A stretch of 64,000 nucleotides of DNA, taken from an uncultured Roseibium sp. (GTDB lineage Bacteria; Pseudomonadota; Alphaproteobacteria; Rhizobiales; Stappiaceae). The DNA lies in assembly GCF_947494555.1 (NCBI RefSeq), contig NZ_CANLVF010000005.1, positions 496,001 to 560,000 of the forward strand, given 5' to 3'. Positions 51,732 through 61,478 of the stretch are shown here, piece by piece; the stretch's first letter is position 1; every line of letters starts with the position of its first letter. A model generated the notes under the pieces. That model ran no database searches. It saw only the letters and a program-made list of their open reading frames with translations, and had not been told where the DNA came from. The position numbers and the translations under genes are program-made.

Positions 51732-53639
51732 TTATTTCCTGCCGAAGAGCCGTTCGATATCTGTCAACTTGAGTTCAACCCAAGTCGGTCGTCCATGGTT
51801 ACATTGCCCAGATTTGGGTGTTGCTTCCATGTCCCGCAAGAGTGCGTCCATTTCTTCAGGCCGCATGCGCCTGCCGGCACGGACGGACCCGTGGCAGGCC
51901 ATGGTCGCAGCAACGTGATCGAGTTTTTCCTTAACCCCGTCCGCCGTTTCCCATTCAGCGAGCTCATCTGCCAGATTGCGCACCATCCCCTGGATATCCA
52001 TGTCACCAAGCAGTGCCGGTGTCTCGCGCACGGCGATCGCTCCCGGGCCGAACGCTTCCAGCACGAGGCCTACTTCGGCAAGGGCGTCTGCCTTTTCATT
52101 CAGGCGGATCGCATCCTCTTCCGGCAATTCCACGATCTCCGGGATCAACAGGATCTGACGGGCGACGTCCTTCTTTGCAAGTGCTTCCTTGAGCCTCTCG
52201 TAGACAAGCCGTTCATGCGCCGCGTGCTGATCTACGATCACAACGCCGTCTTCAGTCTGGGAAATGATATATGTTTCATGCACTTGCGCGCGCGCTGCAC
52301 CCAACGGCAGATCGGTCTTTTCGGTTTCGACAGGAGCCTGATGCGCTCTTGAATCCGCGGACGGGACGGCAATTCCGGTAAATCCGTTCTGTGTCTGATA
52401 AGGACTTTGCCCTGCCTCCGAAAATCCGGTCGGCACGACCTCGGAGCTTTCCAGCGGTCTGAACGCTTCCGTCTGCCATCGGGCTTCCGGCACCTGCCTT
52501 GCAAATGCCGAAGCCGTCGATCGGGCGTTGCCCGCAGACGGATGGTTTCCGGAGCCGAATGAAGACGGGCTGTGCGTCTGTTGACTGGCGCCGTGCGCGC
52601 GCAAGGCATCTAGCGCGACCGCTGCATTGGAGGTTGAAGACCGATGTCCAGCCTGAACGAGTGCGTGTTTTATCGCACCGACCAGCAACCCGCGTACGAG
52701 TTGGGAATCGCGGAAGCGCACATCCGCCTTTGCCGGGTGTACGTTGACGTCCACCTGCGCCGGATCGAGTTCGATAAACAGAACAACGACCGGATGCCGG
52801 TCCCGTGCCAGGACGTCTGCATAGGCTCCGCGGAGTCCGGAAAGCAGTAGCTTGTCCTTGACTGGCCTGCCATTGACAAAGAAAAACTGGTGCTGGGCGT
52901 TGCCGCGATGATGGGTCGGCAGACCGGCAAACCCTGTCAGGCGGACGCCTTCGCGTTCCGCATCGATTTCCATGGCATTTTCGACGAAGTCCTGACCGAG
53001 GATCTGCGCAATACGCGCCAGCTGTGGTTCATCCCCACGCGCAGCGGGCCAGGACTGTGGCTGACGGTCGGCACCCGACAGTGAAAATCCGATTTCAGGA
53101 TAGGCCAAAGCGATTCGCTTGACGATTTCGGTAATCGCCGCTGCTTCCGCGCGGTCCGATTTCAGGAACTTCAAACGGGCTGGCGTTGCAAAGAAAAGGT
53201 CGCGCACTTCGACCTGTGTCCCCTTCGCCCGCGCAGCCGGGGCCAATTGGCTCTGCCTGCCGCCTTCGACCGCGATTGCCCAGGCATGGTCTTCATCTGC
53301 GTGTCGGCTCTGTATCCCAAGCCGCGCGACGGAGCCAATGGACGGCAAGGCCTCTCCGCGAAAGCCGAGTGTGCGGATATCGAAGAGGTCATCGTCGGAA
53401 ATCTTGGAGGTGCAATGACGCCGGATCGCGAGTTCAAGATCCTCCCGTCGCATACCGTGGCCGTCGTCGGCGACGCGCATCAACGTCTTGCCGCCGGCTG
53501 CCGTTACAATCTCGATCTGGCTCGCCCCGGCGTCGACGGCATTTTCAACCAGTTCCTTGATAACGCTGGCGGGCCGTTCGATCACCTCGCCCGCTGCTAT
53601 CTGGTTGATCACCCGTTCGCCTAGTTGCCTGACCTGCAT
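51732..53639 (-). CDS. mutL: DNA mismatch repair protein MutL (endonuclease type)
   Basis: 635 residues from MQVRQLGERVINQIAAGEV, with GGGAG upstream; a longer frame to 53891 is not supported. GHKL ATPase motifs are complete: ELVENAVDAGA, DDGHGM and TLGFRGEALPS. The C-terminal dimerisation domain carries DQHAAHERLVYE, the DQHA(x)2E(x)4E metal site of nicking MutL proteins, as expected for bacteria without MutH. It nicks the error-containing strand after MutS recognition. Confidence 0.97.
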   Translation of the reverse strand: MQVRQLGERVINQIAAGEVIERPASVIKELVENAVDAGASQIEIVTAAGGKTLMRVADDGHGMRREDLELAIRRHCTSKISDDDLFDIRTLGFRGEALPSIGSVARLGIQSRHADEDHAWAIAVEGGRQSQLAPAARAKGTQVEVRDLFFATPARLKFLKSDRAEAAAITEIVKRIALAYPEIGFSLSGADRQPQSWPAARGDEPQLARIAQILGQDFVENAMEIDAEREGVRLTGFAGLPTHHRGNAQHQFFFVNGRPVKDKLLLSGLRGAYADVLARDRHPVVVLFIELDPAQVDVNVHPAKADVRFRDSQLVRGLLVGAIKHALVQAGHRSSTSNAAVALDALRAHGASQQTHSPSSFGSGNHPSAGNARSTASAFARQVPEARWQTEAFRPLESSEVVPTGFSEAGQSPYQTQNGFTGIAVPSADSRAHQAPVETEKTDLPLGAARAQVHETYIISQTEDGVVIVDQHAAHERLVYERLKEALAKKDVARQILLIPEIVELPEEDAIRLNEKADALAEVGLVLEAFGPGAIAVRETPALLGDMDIQGMVRNLADELAEWETADGVKEKLDHVAATMACHGSVRAGRRMRPEEMDALLRDMEATPKSGQCNHGRPTWVELKLTDIERLFGRK

Positions 53640-53752
53640 GAAACTCCCTTTACTCGGTTTCGCACCGCGCCCTGTTCCTATATGGTCCGCGCCGAGTTTG
53701 TCTCGATTCTTTCCCAAGTTTATCAGATCAAGTCCAATCCAAGTGAGATGAC

Positions 53753-54628
53753 ATGACCGTTTCTGCACCACTTCTGATCGACGGGCTTCGCGCCGTAGCT
53801 CCCTTCTACAAGGGGATCCTGTGCGATGTCTGGGGGGTATTGCACAACGGGGTAGCAGCGTTTGAAGAGGCGCACAAGGCGCTGCGCACATACCGTGAGG
53901 AGGCCGGCGGCAAGGTCGTCCTGATCACGAATGCGCCGCGTCCGGCCAAACAGGTCGGCGAAATGCTTGAGCGGCTGGGTGTTCCCGAAGAAACATATGA
54001 CGAGATCGTCACATCAGGGGATGTCACGCGCAGCATACTGGAGGCTCAGGGGAGCAAAACCCTGTTGCATCTCGGTCCCAACAGGGATCAGCCGCTCTAC
54101 TGGAACCTGGAAGCAACCTTCACGACAAATGACGAAGATGCGGAGGCTATCAGCTGCACCGGTCTCGTCGACGATGAGACGGAAACGCCTGACGACTACC
54201 GGGACCGGCTCCAGAAACTGGCCGACCGGAACCTCCTGATGATCTGCGCAAATCCGGATATCGTCGTGGAGCGAGGCGACCGGCTGGTCTGGTGCGCGGG
54301 CGCACTTGCCCGCCTATACGAGGATCTGGGCGGTGAAGTCGCTATCCTGGGGAAACCGCATGCACCGATCTACCATGCGGCCATGAAAAGGCTGGAGGTT
54401 CTCTCCGGTGCCCCAATCGCCAAGGAAGACGTTCTGGCGATCGGCGACGGCCTGCCGACGGACATTCGGGGGGCGGTCTCGCAGGATATCGATGTCCTCT
54501 TCATCACCGCCGGCATTCATGCCTCTGATTTTGGTCCGAGCGATGCACCGGAGGAACACCTGATCCGCAAACGCCTGATCGAGGAAGGGCTGCGTGCCCG
54601 TGCGGCGCTGTCAAGGCTCTGGTGGTAA
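53753..54628 (+). CDS. HAD-IIA family phosphatase (TIGR01459 type)
   Basis: 291 residues. HAD motif I is GILCDVWGVLHNG (Asp25), motif II VLITNAPRPAKQV, and the C-terminal motif GDGLPTDIRGA binds magnesium. The cap domain and length fit the TIGR01459 group, mainly alphaproteobacterial, whose substrate is not established. It is divergent from mutL, with 113 bp between them, and convergent with cheZ. Confidence 0.92.
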   Translation: MTVSAPLLIDGLRAVAPFYKGILCDVWGVLHNGVAAFEEAHKALRTYREEAGGKVVLITNAPRPAKQVGEMLERLGVPEETYDEIVTSGDVTRSILEAQGSKTLLHLGPNRDQPLYWNLEATFTTNDEDAEAISCTGLVDDETETPDDYRDRLQKLADRNLLMICANPDIVVERGDRLVWCAGALARLYEDLGGEVAILGKPHAPIYHAAMKRLEVLSGAPIAKEDVLAIGDGLPTDIRGAVSQDIDVLFITAGIHASDFGPSDAPEEHLIRKRLIEEGLRARAALSRLWW

Positions 54629-54632
54629 GAAC

Positions 54633-54657
54633 AAAAAAGGCCGCCAGTGGCGGCCTT
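54633..54657 (-). terminator. Intrinsic terminator after cheZ
   Basis: A 9-bp stem AAGGCCGCC/GGCGGCCTT with a 3-nt loop is followed on the minus strand by six T residues. It lies about 24 bp after the cheZ stop. It could also limit read-through from the convergent HAD gene. Confidence 0.85.
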
Positions 54658-54680
54658 GGTCTTGGAGCTTTGATGCCTGT

Positions 54681-55355
54681 TCAGTCGAACAGCTTGTCGA
54701 TATCGGCCTGAGCGTCCATCAGCATTGAATCGATGTCGTCCTGAGACACGCCCTCGCCGTCATGTTGCGGGCCATGCAGGATCAACTCGCGTTTGCGACG
54801 GTCCTCGTCGCTTTCTTCCAGATCTGCCTCAAGGTCTTCAGGAATACGCAGATGCTCGATGAACGACGATACGCGTTCGTCGATGTAGTTCAGCGTCGTA
54901 ACGACTTTCGAAATCCGCTGGCCGGTGATGTCCTGGAAAGTGCAAGCTTCGAAGATGCTGATCATCTTGTTGCTGACCAGCTCCTGATAAGCTTCCGGAT
55001 CGCTAGTGTCAGCCCCCATGATATCCTCGGCGGCTTCCATGATCGTGTTTGTGGCGTCCTCTGTCGCCTCCACGATGGCATCGAGCTCGCGCCCGGCACC
55101 TGGTATCTTGTTTCCGGTCATGTCATTCGCGCGCAGCTGGGAGATTTCTTCCTTCATGCGCGAAATTTCCTTGCCGATCGCTCGAAGCTCGTCCGTCACT
55201 GTCGGCTCAACAGTCGACAGGAAATCGTGCATTGAACCGGACATGACCTCTGCGAGATGCATAACATCCGTCAGAGAAACGTCACCGTCACGGGTTTTGT
55301 TTTGTTCCAGGAAGTCAATGACGCGCGCGACATTTTCCTGCTTCATGTTTGCCAT
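54681..55355 (-). CDS. cheZ: CheY-P phosphatase
   Basis: 224 residues from MANMKQENV. A long helical bundle is followed by a C-terminal CheY-binding tail (SQDDIDSMLMDAQADIDKLFD). The catalytic segment CTFQDITGQRISKVV carries Asp142 and Gln146, equivalent to the residues that activate water in E. coli CheZ. It dephosphorylates CheY-P to end the motor signal. CheZ is less widespread in alphaproteobacteria than in gammaproteobacteria. It is paired with cheY and lies 180 bp downstream of it; no other chemotaxis gene is visible. Confidence 0.92.
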   Translation of the reverse strand: MANMKQENVARVIDFLEQNKTRDGDVSLTDVMHLAEVMSGSMHDFLSTVEPTVTDELRAIGKEISRMKEEISQLRANDMTGNKIPGAGRELDAIVEATEDATNTIMEAAEDIMGADTSDPEAYQELVSNKMISIFEACTFQDITGQRISKVVTTLNYIDERVSSFIEHLRIPEDLEADLEESDEDRRKRELILHGPQHDGEGVSQDDIDSMLMDAQADIDKLFD

Positions 55356-55535
55356 TATGTTTAGGCCCCCGCATGTATGCCCCTCCGAATACACGTCCCG
55401 GCAGCCGGGCAACCGTGCATTCTGTTCTTCTTCCGGAAAGACTCCGGGATCTGCCCACCCGGCAGGCCCCAGAACCGGATATTCCGTTTGCGCCGGTGGA
55501 AGAGCCCGTTTGCAGGGCTCCACAAGCGCCGGAAA

Positions 55536-55919
55536 TTATTCGGAGAAGACAGCCTCGATCTTGCCTTTCAACGTCTGCGCGTTGAATGGCTTCACGATGT
55601 AGTTGTTCACGCCGGCTTTTTTCGCGGCAATGACGTTTTCCGTCTTGGATTCCGCGGTCACCATAATGAACGGGGTCTTGCTGAGACCGGAATCAGAGCG
55701 AACCTGCTTGAGAAGTTCGTATCCGGTCATCGGCTCCATGTTCCAGTCGGAAATGACCAGGCCATAGCGGCGCTGCTTCATTTTCTCCAGGGCTTCGGTG
55801 CCGTCCGCGGCGTCGTCGATGTCCTCGAAACCAAGTTGTTTCAACAGGTTCCGAATGATGCGAATCATCGTTTTGTAGTCATCGACCACGAGGACCGGCA
55901 TCTGAAGATCAAGGGCCAT
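55536..55919 (-). CDS. cheY: Chemotaxis response regulator
   Basis: 127 residues, a single receiver domain. The phosphoacceptor is Asp58 in VISDWNMEPMTG, the acidic pair Asp13/Asp14 is in VVDDYKTM, Thr88 in MVTAES and Lys110 in IVKPF complete the site. It binds the flagellar motor switch when phosphorylated. The kinase (CheA) must be encoded elsewhere. Confidence 0.95.
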   Translation of the reverse strand: MALDLQMPVLVVDDYKTMIRIIRNLLKQLGFEDIDDAADGTEALEKMKQRRYGLVISDWNMEPMTGYELLKQVRSDSGLSKTPFIMVTAESKTENVIAAKKAGVNNYIVKPFNAQTLKGKIEAVFSE

Positions 55920-56169
55920 TGTCTACTCCATACTGTCAATAAGCGCGGCCCCTGGCCGTGGGCCGGTGGAAACGCGATTTGACTCTGAAGGAGAGCAACA
56001 CGTTATCGTGTCCTCACCTCCCCACACTCGACACACTCTACGCGCTGCCCCTGAAAAGACCGTTAATAACGCGAGGTTTTTTCTTCGCCGAAAGCATAAT
56101 TGCCAGAAAACCGCAGCGCGCCTAGCGTCCTCGGCCACGGGTGACAAGAAAAACTGGGCGGAAATTACA

Positions 56170-56616
56170 ATGCTTGAGCTACAAACTCTTTATTTTGAAG
56201 ACCTGAAAACCGGTATGCGAGAAGAGTTGACCAAACATGTCAGTTCTTCCGATGTGGTCGGCTTTGCCGAAGTTTCCGGCGATCGCAATCCAATCCACCT
56301 TTCAGAGCATTTCGCGGCCCGAACCCCATTCAAGACGCGGATCGCGCACGGGCTCTATACCGCAAGCCTGATTTCGGCGGTCCTTGGGACACGTCTACCG
56401 GGCCCAGGCGCGATCTATCTGTCCCAAACACTCAAATTCAAAGCACCCGTGAAAATCGGCGATGATGTCAAAGTGACCGTAACCGTCGAAGAACTGATGG
56501 AGCGTGGCAAACGTGCGCGCTTATCATGTGTCTGCAGCGTTGGTGAGACCGTGGTGCTTGAGGGGGAAGCGCTCGTCAAGGTTCCCGGTAAAGACGAGGA
56601 CAGGTCCCTCGCCTGA
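56170..56616 (+). CDS. MaoC-family (R)-specific enoyl-CoA hydratase
   Basis: 148 residues from MLELQTLYFEDL. The hydratase-2 motif is complete: Asp and His of SGDRNPIHLSEHFA and GLYTAS following IAHG. The hot-dog fold dehydratase acts on enoyl-CoA in fatty-acid or polyhydroxyalkanoate pathways. A longer frame from 55966 has a poor N terminus. It is upstream of ribF, 171 bp away. Confidence 0.9.
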   Translation: MLELQTLYFEDLKTGMREELTKHVSSSDVVGFAEVSGDRNPIHLSEHFAARTPFKTRIAHGLYTASLISAVLGTRLPGPGAIYLSQTLKFKAPVKIGDDVKVTVTVEELMERGKRARLSCVCSVGETVVLEGEALVKVPGKDEDRSLA

Positions 56617-56787
56617 CATCAAACAGGCAGTCAGCCGCGCTCATCGAAGGGACCGGCCTTGACGTTTTTGCACACAGACGGCAGGTTCCTCGCCAGCGTC
56701 AGCTTGCGGGCACCTTGCGTGCGCTTGCGCTGACTGCCACTTCCCAAGAAGCCGATCCGGCCGACACACAGCGCGAAGGTTTGCTGC

Positions 56788-57786
56788 ATGAGCCCGTCTC
56801 AATCCGCCAGTTTCTTGCATGTCGAGGATCTGGACGCATTTCCAGAGGATCTGAAAGGCGGCATTGTTGCCATCGGGAATTTCGATGGTGTCCACAGGGG
56901 ACACAGAGCGGTCCTTGATGCCGCTCTAGGACTTGGCCACGGGACACATCACCCGGTTTTTGCGATGAGCTTCGAGCCCCATCCGAGAACGGTATTCAAT
57001 CCTTCGAAGCCGGTCTACCGGCTCACACCGCCGCCTCTCAAAGTCGAGATGCTGAAAGTTTGCGGACTTGACGGTGCGCTTATCCTGCCGTTCACGAGAG
57101 ATTTTGCCGGCATCGAAGCCAACGCCTTCGTGCAGAATATCCTGATCGAAACACTCGGCATTTCCCATGCCGTGACAGGTTACGACTTTCATTTCGGCAA
57201 GGCCCGGCAGGGAACACCCGACTATTTGCGCATGGCCGGCGCCGAACATGGCTTCGGCGTCACAATCGTGCAGCGCGAAGAGGACGAGGGTGCGGAAGTC
57301 ATTTCCTCCACCCGGATCCGGGACAGCCTGGCAGAGGGTGATCTTGCCCAGGCCAACGCCTTGCTCGGGTACCGCTGGTTCTTTGAAGCGACCGTGGAAC
57401 ACGGCGACAAGCGTGGGCGCGACCTAGGCTATCCAACGGCCAATCTTCATATGAGCAATGATTGTCCGCTGCTTCAGGGGATCTATGCCGTCAAGGTGAA
57501 GACCGAAACCGGTTGGTTCGACGGCGTTGCAAGTTATGGCCGGCGGCCGACATTTGACAGTGGCGCGGTGGTGTTTGAAGTCTTCTTGTTCGATTTTACC
57601 GGTGATCTTTATGGACAGTCCCTCAGAGTCCATCTCGTCTCCCACTTGCGCGGCGAGGAAAAATTTGAGTCAGCCGAAGCTCTGATCGCGCAAATGGACC
57701 GTGACAGCGAAGAAGCGCGCGCTGCGTTGAACTCCCTGCAGCCGCTTTCTGAAATCGACATGAAACTGCTGGATCTGGCGTTGTGA
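56788..57786 (+). CDS. ribF: Bifunctional riboflavin kinase/FAD synthetase
   Basis: 332 residues. The FMN adenylyltransferase domain has IGNFDGVHRGHRAV and the SSTRIRDSL motif; the C-terminal kinase domain has GRDLGYPTANL and the FDSGAVVFEVF region. It makes FMN and FAD from riboflavin. In many alphaproteobacteria ribF is followed by ileS; here a transporter and two glycosyltransferase-like genes lie between. AAGG is 8 bp before the ATG. Confidence 0.96.
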   Translation: MSPSQSASFLHVEDLDAFPEDLKGGIVAIGNFDGVHRGHRAVLDAALGLGHGTHHPVFAMSFEPHPRTVFNPSKPVYRLTPPPLKVEMLKVCGLDGALILPFTRDFAGIEANAFVQNILIETLGISHAVTGYDFHFGKARQGTPDYLRMAGAEHGFGVTIVQREEDEGAEVISSTRIRDSLAEGDLAQANALLGYRWFFEATVEHGDKRGRDLGYPTANLHMSNDCPLLQGIYAVKVKTETGWFDGVASYGRRPTFDSGAVVFEVFLFDFTGDLYGQSLRVHLVSHLRGEEKFESAEALIAQMDRDSEEARAALNSLQPLSEIDMKLLDLAL

Positions 57787-58727
57787 CAACCCCAGCGGCG
57801 GGAGCCTCCGTCGACCCAAATCCCATGTTCGCGATTTTCCTCATGACGTCAGCCATGCTGATCGTGCCCATCATGGATATCATCGCGAAATATCTGTCAT
57901 CTGCGCTCCCGGCACTTGAGGTCACCTTTGGGCGGTTCTTCTTTCAGTTTCTGATCTGCCTGCTGATTGCGCTTGCAGCCGGCCGCACCACACGGCTCAA
58001 GTCGCGTCAGCCGATTGTCAATTTCGTGCGCGGCATTCTGCTCGCGCTGGCCTCCCTGAGCTTCTTCACTGCGGTCAAATACATGTCGGTTGCCACTGCG
58101 ATTTCGATCTTCTTCATCGAACCGATGGTGCTGACGATCCTGGCAGCCCTGATCCTGAAAGAGAAAGTCGGCATCCGGCGGATCGGTGCGATCCTCGTGG
58201 GACTGCTTGGTGCGATCGTGATCCTGCGTCCGAACCTGGCTGAGATCGGCCTGGTCAGTCTTCTGCCCGTCCTGACCGCTTTTCTGTTTTCCTTTTATCT
58301 TCTGATCAACAAGCTTTATCCCGTCGAAGACGACCTTCTCACCATCCAGTTCGGAGCCGGCCTTTCCGGCGCCCTTTTGTTGGGCACCGCGCTTCTTGCC
58401 GGAACACTTGCGGAACTGGAGGGCTTTCGGTTTGTCTTGCCCTCATGGCCACAGATCGCGCTGCTCGCGGTCATCGGCTTAATATCCTTCGCGGCCCACG
58501 GGCTTGTCGTCGCCGCGTTTCAAAGGGGCAGCGCCAGTACGCTTGCACCCCTTCAATATGTTGAAATCGTGAGTGCGACGCTGTTCGGATATCTGGTCTT
58601 TTCGGACTTTCCGGATGGGCCGACCTGGGTCGGAATTGCTCTCATCATTGCTAGCGGGCTCTATATTGCCCATCGTGAACGCAAGCGAAAAACGGAAATT
58701 CAGGCGGAGACTGTCCCCGAGATGTGA
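57783..58727 (+). CDS. DMT-superfamily (EamA) transporter
   Basis: 314 residues. A GTG at 57783 overlaps the ribF stop (GTGA), indicating coupling. Ten membrane helices arranged as two EamA repeats (about residues 10-135 and 150-290) are visible, with a short charged C terminus. Members transport metabolites, amino acids or drugs out of the cell; the substrate is unknown. It overlaps the convergent GT87-like gene by 28 bp. Confidence 0.85.
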   Translation: MTTPAAGASVDPNPMFAIFLMTSAMLIVPIMDIIAKYLSSALPALEVTFGRFFFQFLICLLIALAAGRTTRLKSRQPIVNFVRGILLALASLSFFTAVKYMSVATAISIFFIEPMVLTILAALILKEKVGIRRIGAILVGLLGAIVILRPNLAEIGLVSLLPVLTAFLFSFYLLINKLYPVEDDLLTIQFGAGLSGALLLGTALLAGTLAELEGFRFVLPSWPQIALLAVIGLISFAAHGLVVAAFQRGSASTLAPLQYVEIVSATLFGYLVFSDFPDGPTWVGIALIIASGLYIAHRERKRKTEIQAETVPEM

Positions 58728-59956
58728 TCCGGTTCACCGGTTTCGTGCCGCCCGGCTTTGCCCGACAGCATGCGCCTCATGCCGAGATACAGAATGATCA
58801 ATGGCAGTAGCGGCGCAACGGGCAGCCCCAAGAGGATTGCTAATGGCGGGGTTGAAGCAGACAGGCCGATCACCACCGCAAGCAAGACCTTCTCATAGGG
58901 CGGAAAACCGTCCCTGAGCCCCTCACGGATCAAAAACGCGCAGGGGATGACCAGAAGCGTCAGGTCATAGGAGAGCGCAAAGGGTGTCACGAGCAGCGTG
59001 CCGCCCACCAAAACGGCCGACCTGACGGCCATGTCGTCAGATGTGCGCCACACATTCCAGACGCACGCGAGCGCACCAATCCCTGCCACCGCCTGGACCG
59101 CCATCGACGCTATGTGGCCAAGTCCGAGCTGGCGCAAGCTGCCGTAGACCGAGATCATCTTGCCCCATTCAACACCGCCGATTTCCATCATTGCCGAGGC
59201 GACGGGCGCCTGTGCCCAGAAGATCTGCCATACGCCAAATCCCAGGACCGCGACACTGACCAGCAGAAAGGCAAGTGTCGTGACGGACGCGCTGACAAAT
59301 GTACGCCAATTGAGGCTTGCGATCAGGGCAACCGGCACAAGTATCCCGAGTTGCGGTTTAATCGTCAAAATTCCGAGCGCGATGCCCGCCAGCCACAGTC
59401 TTTGCCGCTCGATGCCGACCAGGAAGAACCCGTAAAGTGCCGCGGTCAACGCTGCATTCTGACCGTGGAAAGCATTGTTCGCGCAAGCGGGAACGATTAT
59501 GAGGCACGCGGCAAGCAACCAGTTTCCGGTAATCAGCCTGCAGGACAGGCACAGCAATGCTGTCGTCGAAAGAACGAACCCGGCAAAGGCGGCCTTGTAG
59601 GGAAGCGCGGCAAACACCGACAGCAGGACCTGGAAGGTGGGCGGATAGAAGAAACCGAAGACTGTTTCGGAGCCGGATATCTCGGCTTGGAGCGCGGAAA
59701 ATTCAACCGGGTTGTAGACGATTTCCGGTGCGCCCAACAGCACCTGCCGGCCCGCCAACCAGAAACTGAAATAGTCCATCAGCACGGTGCCGTTCGGAGA
59801 AGCAAATGCGTTCGGAACCAGCAGAAGCCAGGCCAGGCCGAGACTGAGACCGATCGCCGAACACAGACATGCAAAGCCGATCCGGTCCCACGTCAGCCAG
59901 GCCCCGTCGCGGATACCTTTTTCCCAAAACACTGTTGTGAGCTTTCGACTGGTCAT
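58700..59956 (-). CDS. GT87-like (DUF2029) membrane glycosyltransferase, downstream copy
   Basis: 418 residues, about ten membrane helices. The extracytoplasmic loop after helix 1 has MDYFSFWLAGRQVLLGAPEIVYNP, which resembles the DxFxxWxAG region of DUF2029 and GT-C mannosyltransferases using polyprenyl-phosphate sugars. It is a diverged paralogue of the next gene: both share the DYF/FLCFWLAG, YPPTFQVLL and GQNAALTAAL blocks. The substrate is not known. It overlaps the upstream copy by 4 bp. Confidence 0.82.
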   Translation of the reverse strand: MTSRKLTTVFWEKGIRDGAWLTWDRIGFACLCSAIGLSLGLAWLLLVPNAFASPNGTVLMDYFSFWLAGRQVLLGAPEIVYNPVEFSALQAEISGSETVFGFFYPPTFQVLLSVFAALPYKAAFAGFVLSTTALLCLSCRLITGNWLLAACLIIVPACANNAFHGQNAALTAALYGFFLVGIERQRLWLAGIALGILTIKPQLGILVPVALIASLNWRTFVSASVTTLAFLLVSVAVLGFGVWQIFWAQAPVASAMMEIGGVEWGKMISVYGSLRQLGLGHIASMAVQAVAGIGALACVWNVWRTSDDMAVRSAVLVGGTLLVTPFALSYDLTLLVIPCAFLIREGLRDGFPPYEKVLLAVVIGLSASTPPLAILLGLPVAPLLPLIILYLGMRRMLSGKAGRHETGEPDHISGTVSA

Positions 59957-61149
59957 GCAACTGCCCGTTCGTGGCCGGTTGGAACCTGATGGACAAGACG
60001 CACGCTAACGAAAAGGACGATTGCCGGCGCAAGCAAGCCGAGCGGCATGCCGGAAACCGCGCCGATGTAGCGCGAGGACGCAGACACCAGCACCGCAACC
60101 GCGACCAGGGTCCACATGTAGGAAAAGCCCTGTTTTCCGTTTGTGGCGTGCATCAAAAACGCGATGGCGATCGCCAATGCGGCAAGATCGTAAGGCAGCA
60201 CGTAGGGCGTTGCGAAGAAACCAGCGGACACCAGAACAGCCGCCTTCAGACCGAAGGCAGCACCAGTGCGCCACACCTTCCAGACCAGCCAGATCGCCGC
60301 CACAGCCGCAATGGCCTGAACCGTATAGGCAAGCGGTGCAGTGAATCCAAGCAGGCGTGCCGAGGCATAGACTGAGGCCATTTTGTGGAAACCTGCCATA
60401 CCCTCATCAGTTGCCTGACCGGTGAATGCGGCCTGCTCCAGAAACGCCATCCAGGTTTCCGACCCGAGCACGAACCAGCTGATGCCCGCAAAAGCGATCG
60501 CTGTGAGCGAAGCGGAACAGAAAGTTCTGTAGTATCCGGCCGCCAGCAATGCGAACGGGATCAAAACACCCATCTGCGGTTTGATGGTCAGCAATCCGAT
60601 GAAAACCCCGGCGAGAATCTCGCGGCGCTCGGAAAGAGCGACGAGGGCCGCACCCAGGAGCGCTGCACATAACAGGGCGTTTTGCCCATGAAACAGCGAA
60701 TTGAAGGTTGCCGGCATCGCGGCAACCAGCAGCATTCCGAGCCAGCTGCGCAGGATCCGGGCGCCGACAGCCCCGGCAAAGGCGAGACTGACGGCCTGCG
60801 ACGCCACGTAGGCGGGGATGGCAGCCAACGCACCCAGCGGAGCTAAAACAAGCAGGAATGTCGGTGGATAGAAGAACGGGTAGAACGCACCAGGCTCCAG
60901 ATAGGGCCGTTGCAAGGCCAGAAACGCCTCGTTGTCATAAGCAACGTAAGGCGTCCCGTGCATGACCTCCGATCCCGCCAGCCAGAAACACAGGAAGTCG
61001 TTGATCGGCACGCCCTGCGGCGTCACGGCAGGACCGGACGGGGCGAAGAAATAGCTCAACACGGCCAGGTAAGCCGCCATTGCCATCAGCCCGGCGGGTA
61101 TCAGGCGGTCCGTCGTCGCCCAGCGCCCTTCTGAAAAATAGGCGGCCAT
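59953..61149 (-). CDS. GT87-like (DUF2029) membrane glycosyltransferase, upstream copy
   Basis: 398 residues with about ten membrane helices. The loop block NDFLCFWLAGSEVMHGTPYVAYDNEAF, the FFYPPTFLLVLAPL and GQNALLCAALLG blocks parallel those of the downstream copy, so this is a tandem duplication that has diverged. Glycolipid or polymer sugar transfer on the periplasmic side of the inner membrane is likely but not shown. It is the first gene of a two-gene leftward unit, opposite to ileS. Confidence 0.82.
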   Translation of the reverse strand: MAAYFSEGRWATTDRLIPAGLMAMAAYLAVLSYFFAPSGPAVTPQGVPINDFLCFWLAGSEVMHGTPYVAYDNEAFLALQRPYLEPGAFYPFFYPPTFLLVLAPLGALAAIPAYVASQAVSLAFAGAVGARILRSWLGMLLVAAMPATFNSLFHGQNALLCAALLGAALVALSERREILAGVFIGLLTIKPQMGVLIPFALLAAGYYRTFCSASLTAIAFAGISWFVLGSETWMAFLEQAAFTGQATDEGMAGFHKMASVYASARLLGFTAPLAYTVQAIAAVAAIWLVWKVWRTGAAFGLKAAVLVSAGFFATPYVLPYDLAALAIAIAFLMHATNGKQGFSYMWTLVAVAVLVSASSRYIGAVSGMPLGLLAPAIVLFVSVRLVHQVPTGHERAVA

Positions 61150-61478
61150 TCCATCCTCACGATCAACACTGCCCCATCATTAGCCGTTAGCCGTTAAAGA
61201 AAGCCTGCAATTTTGACAGGGGCAGACCTCGAATTGCCGCAGACCTCTTTATTCGCCCGGCAAGTGCTGCTATGTCCCATGCGATGCACGACAAGAACCT
61301 CATATTCATCGGCCTTGAGATGATCGCGATCACGCGAATTACTTGCCCGGCCTTCGGCTGACGCGACATACGCGGCGCCAGGGTCCGGGATATTCCTGTT
61401 CTTGCTGCCTGACCACAGGTGCGCAACACCCTGCAAATTTGACGGGCGACGTTCCCGAACGACCGGATCGAATTGACG
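61150..61478. other. 329-bp region between GT87-like and ileS genes
   Basis: Divergent control region. A 7-bp direct repeat TTAGCCG occurs twice at about 61181-61194. TTTTGACAG at about 61211 may be part of a promoter. No small gene, tRNA or T-box structure is seen. Confidence 0.5.
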
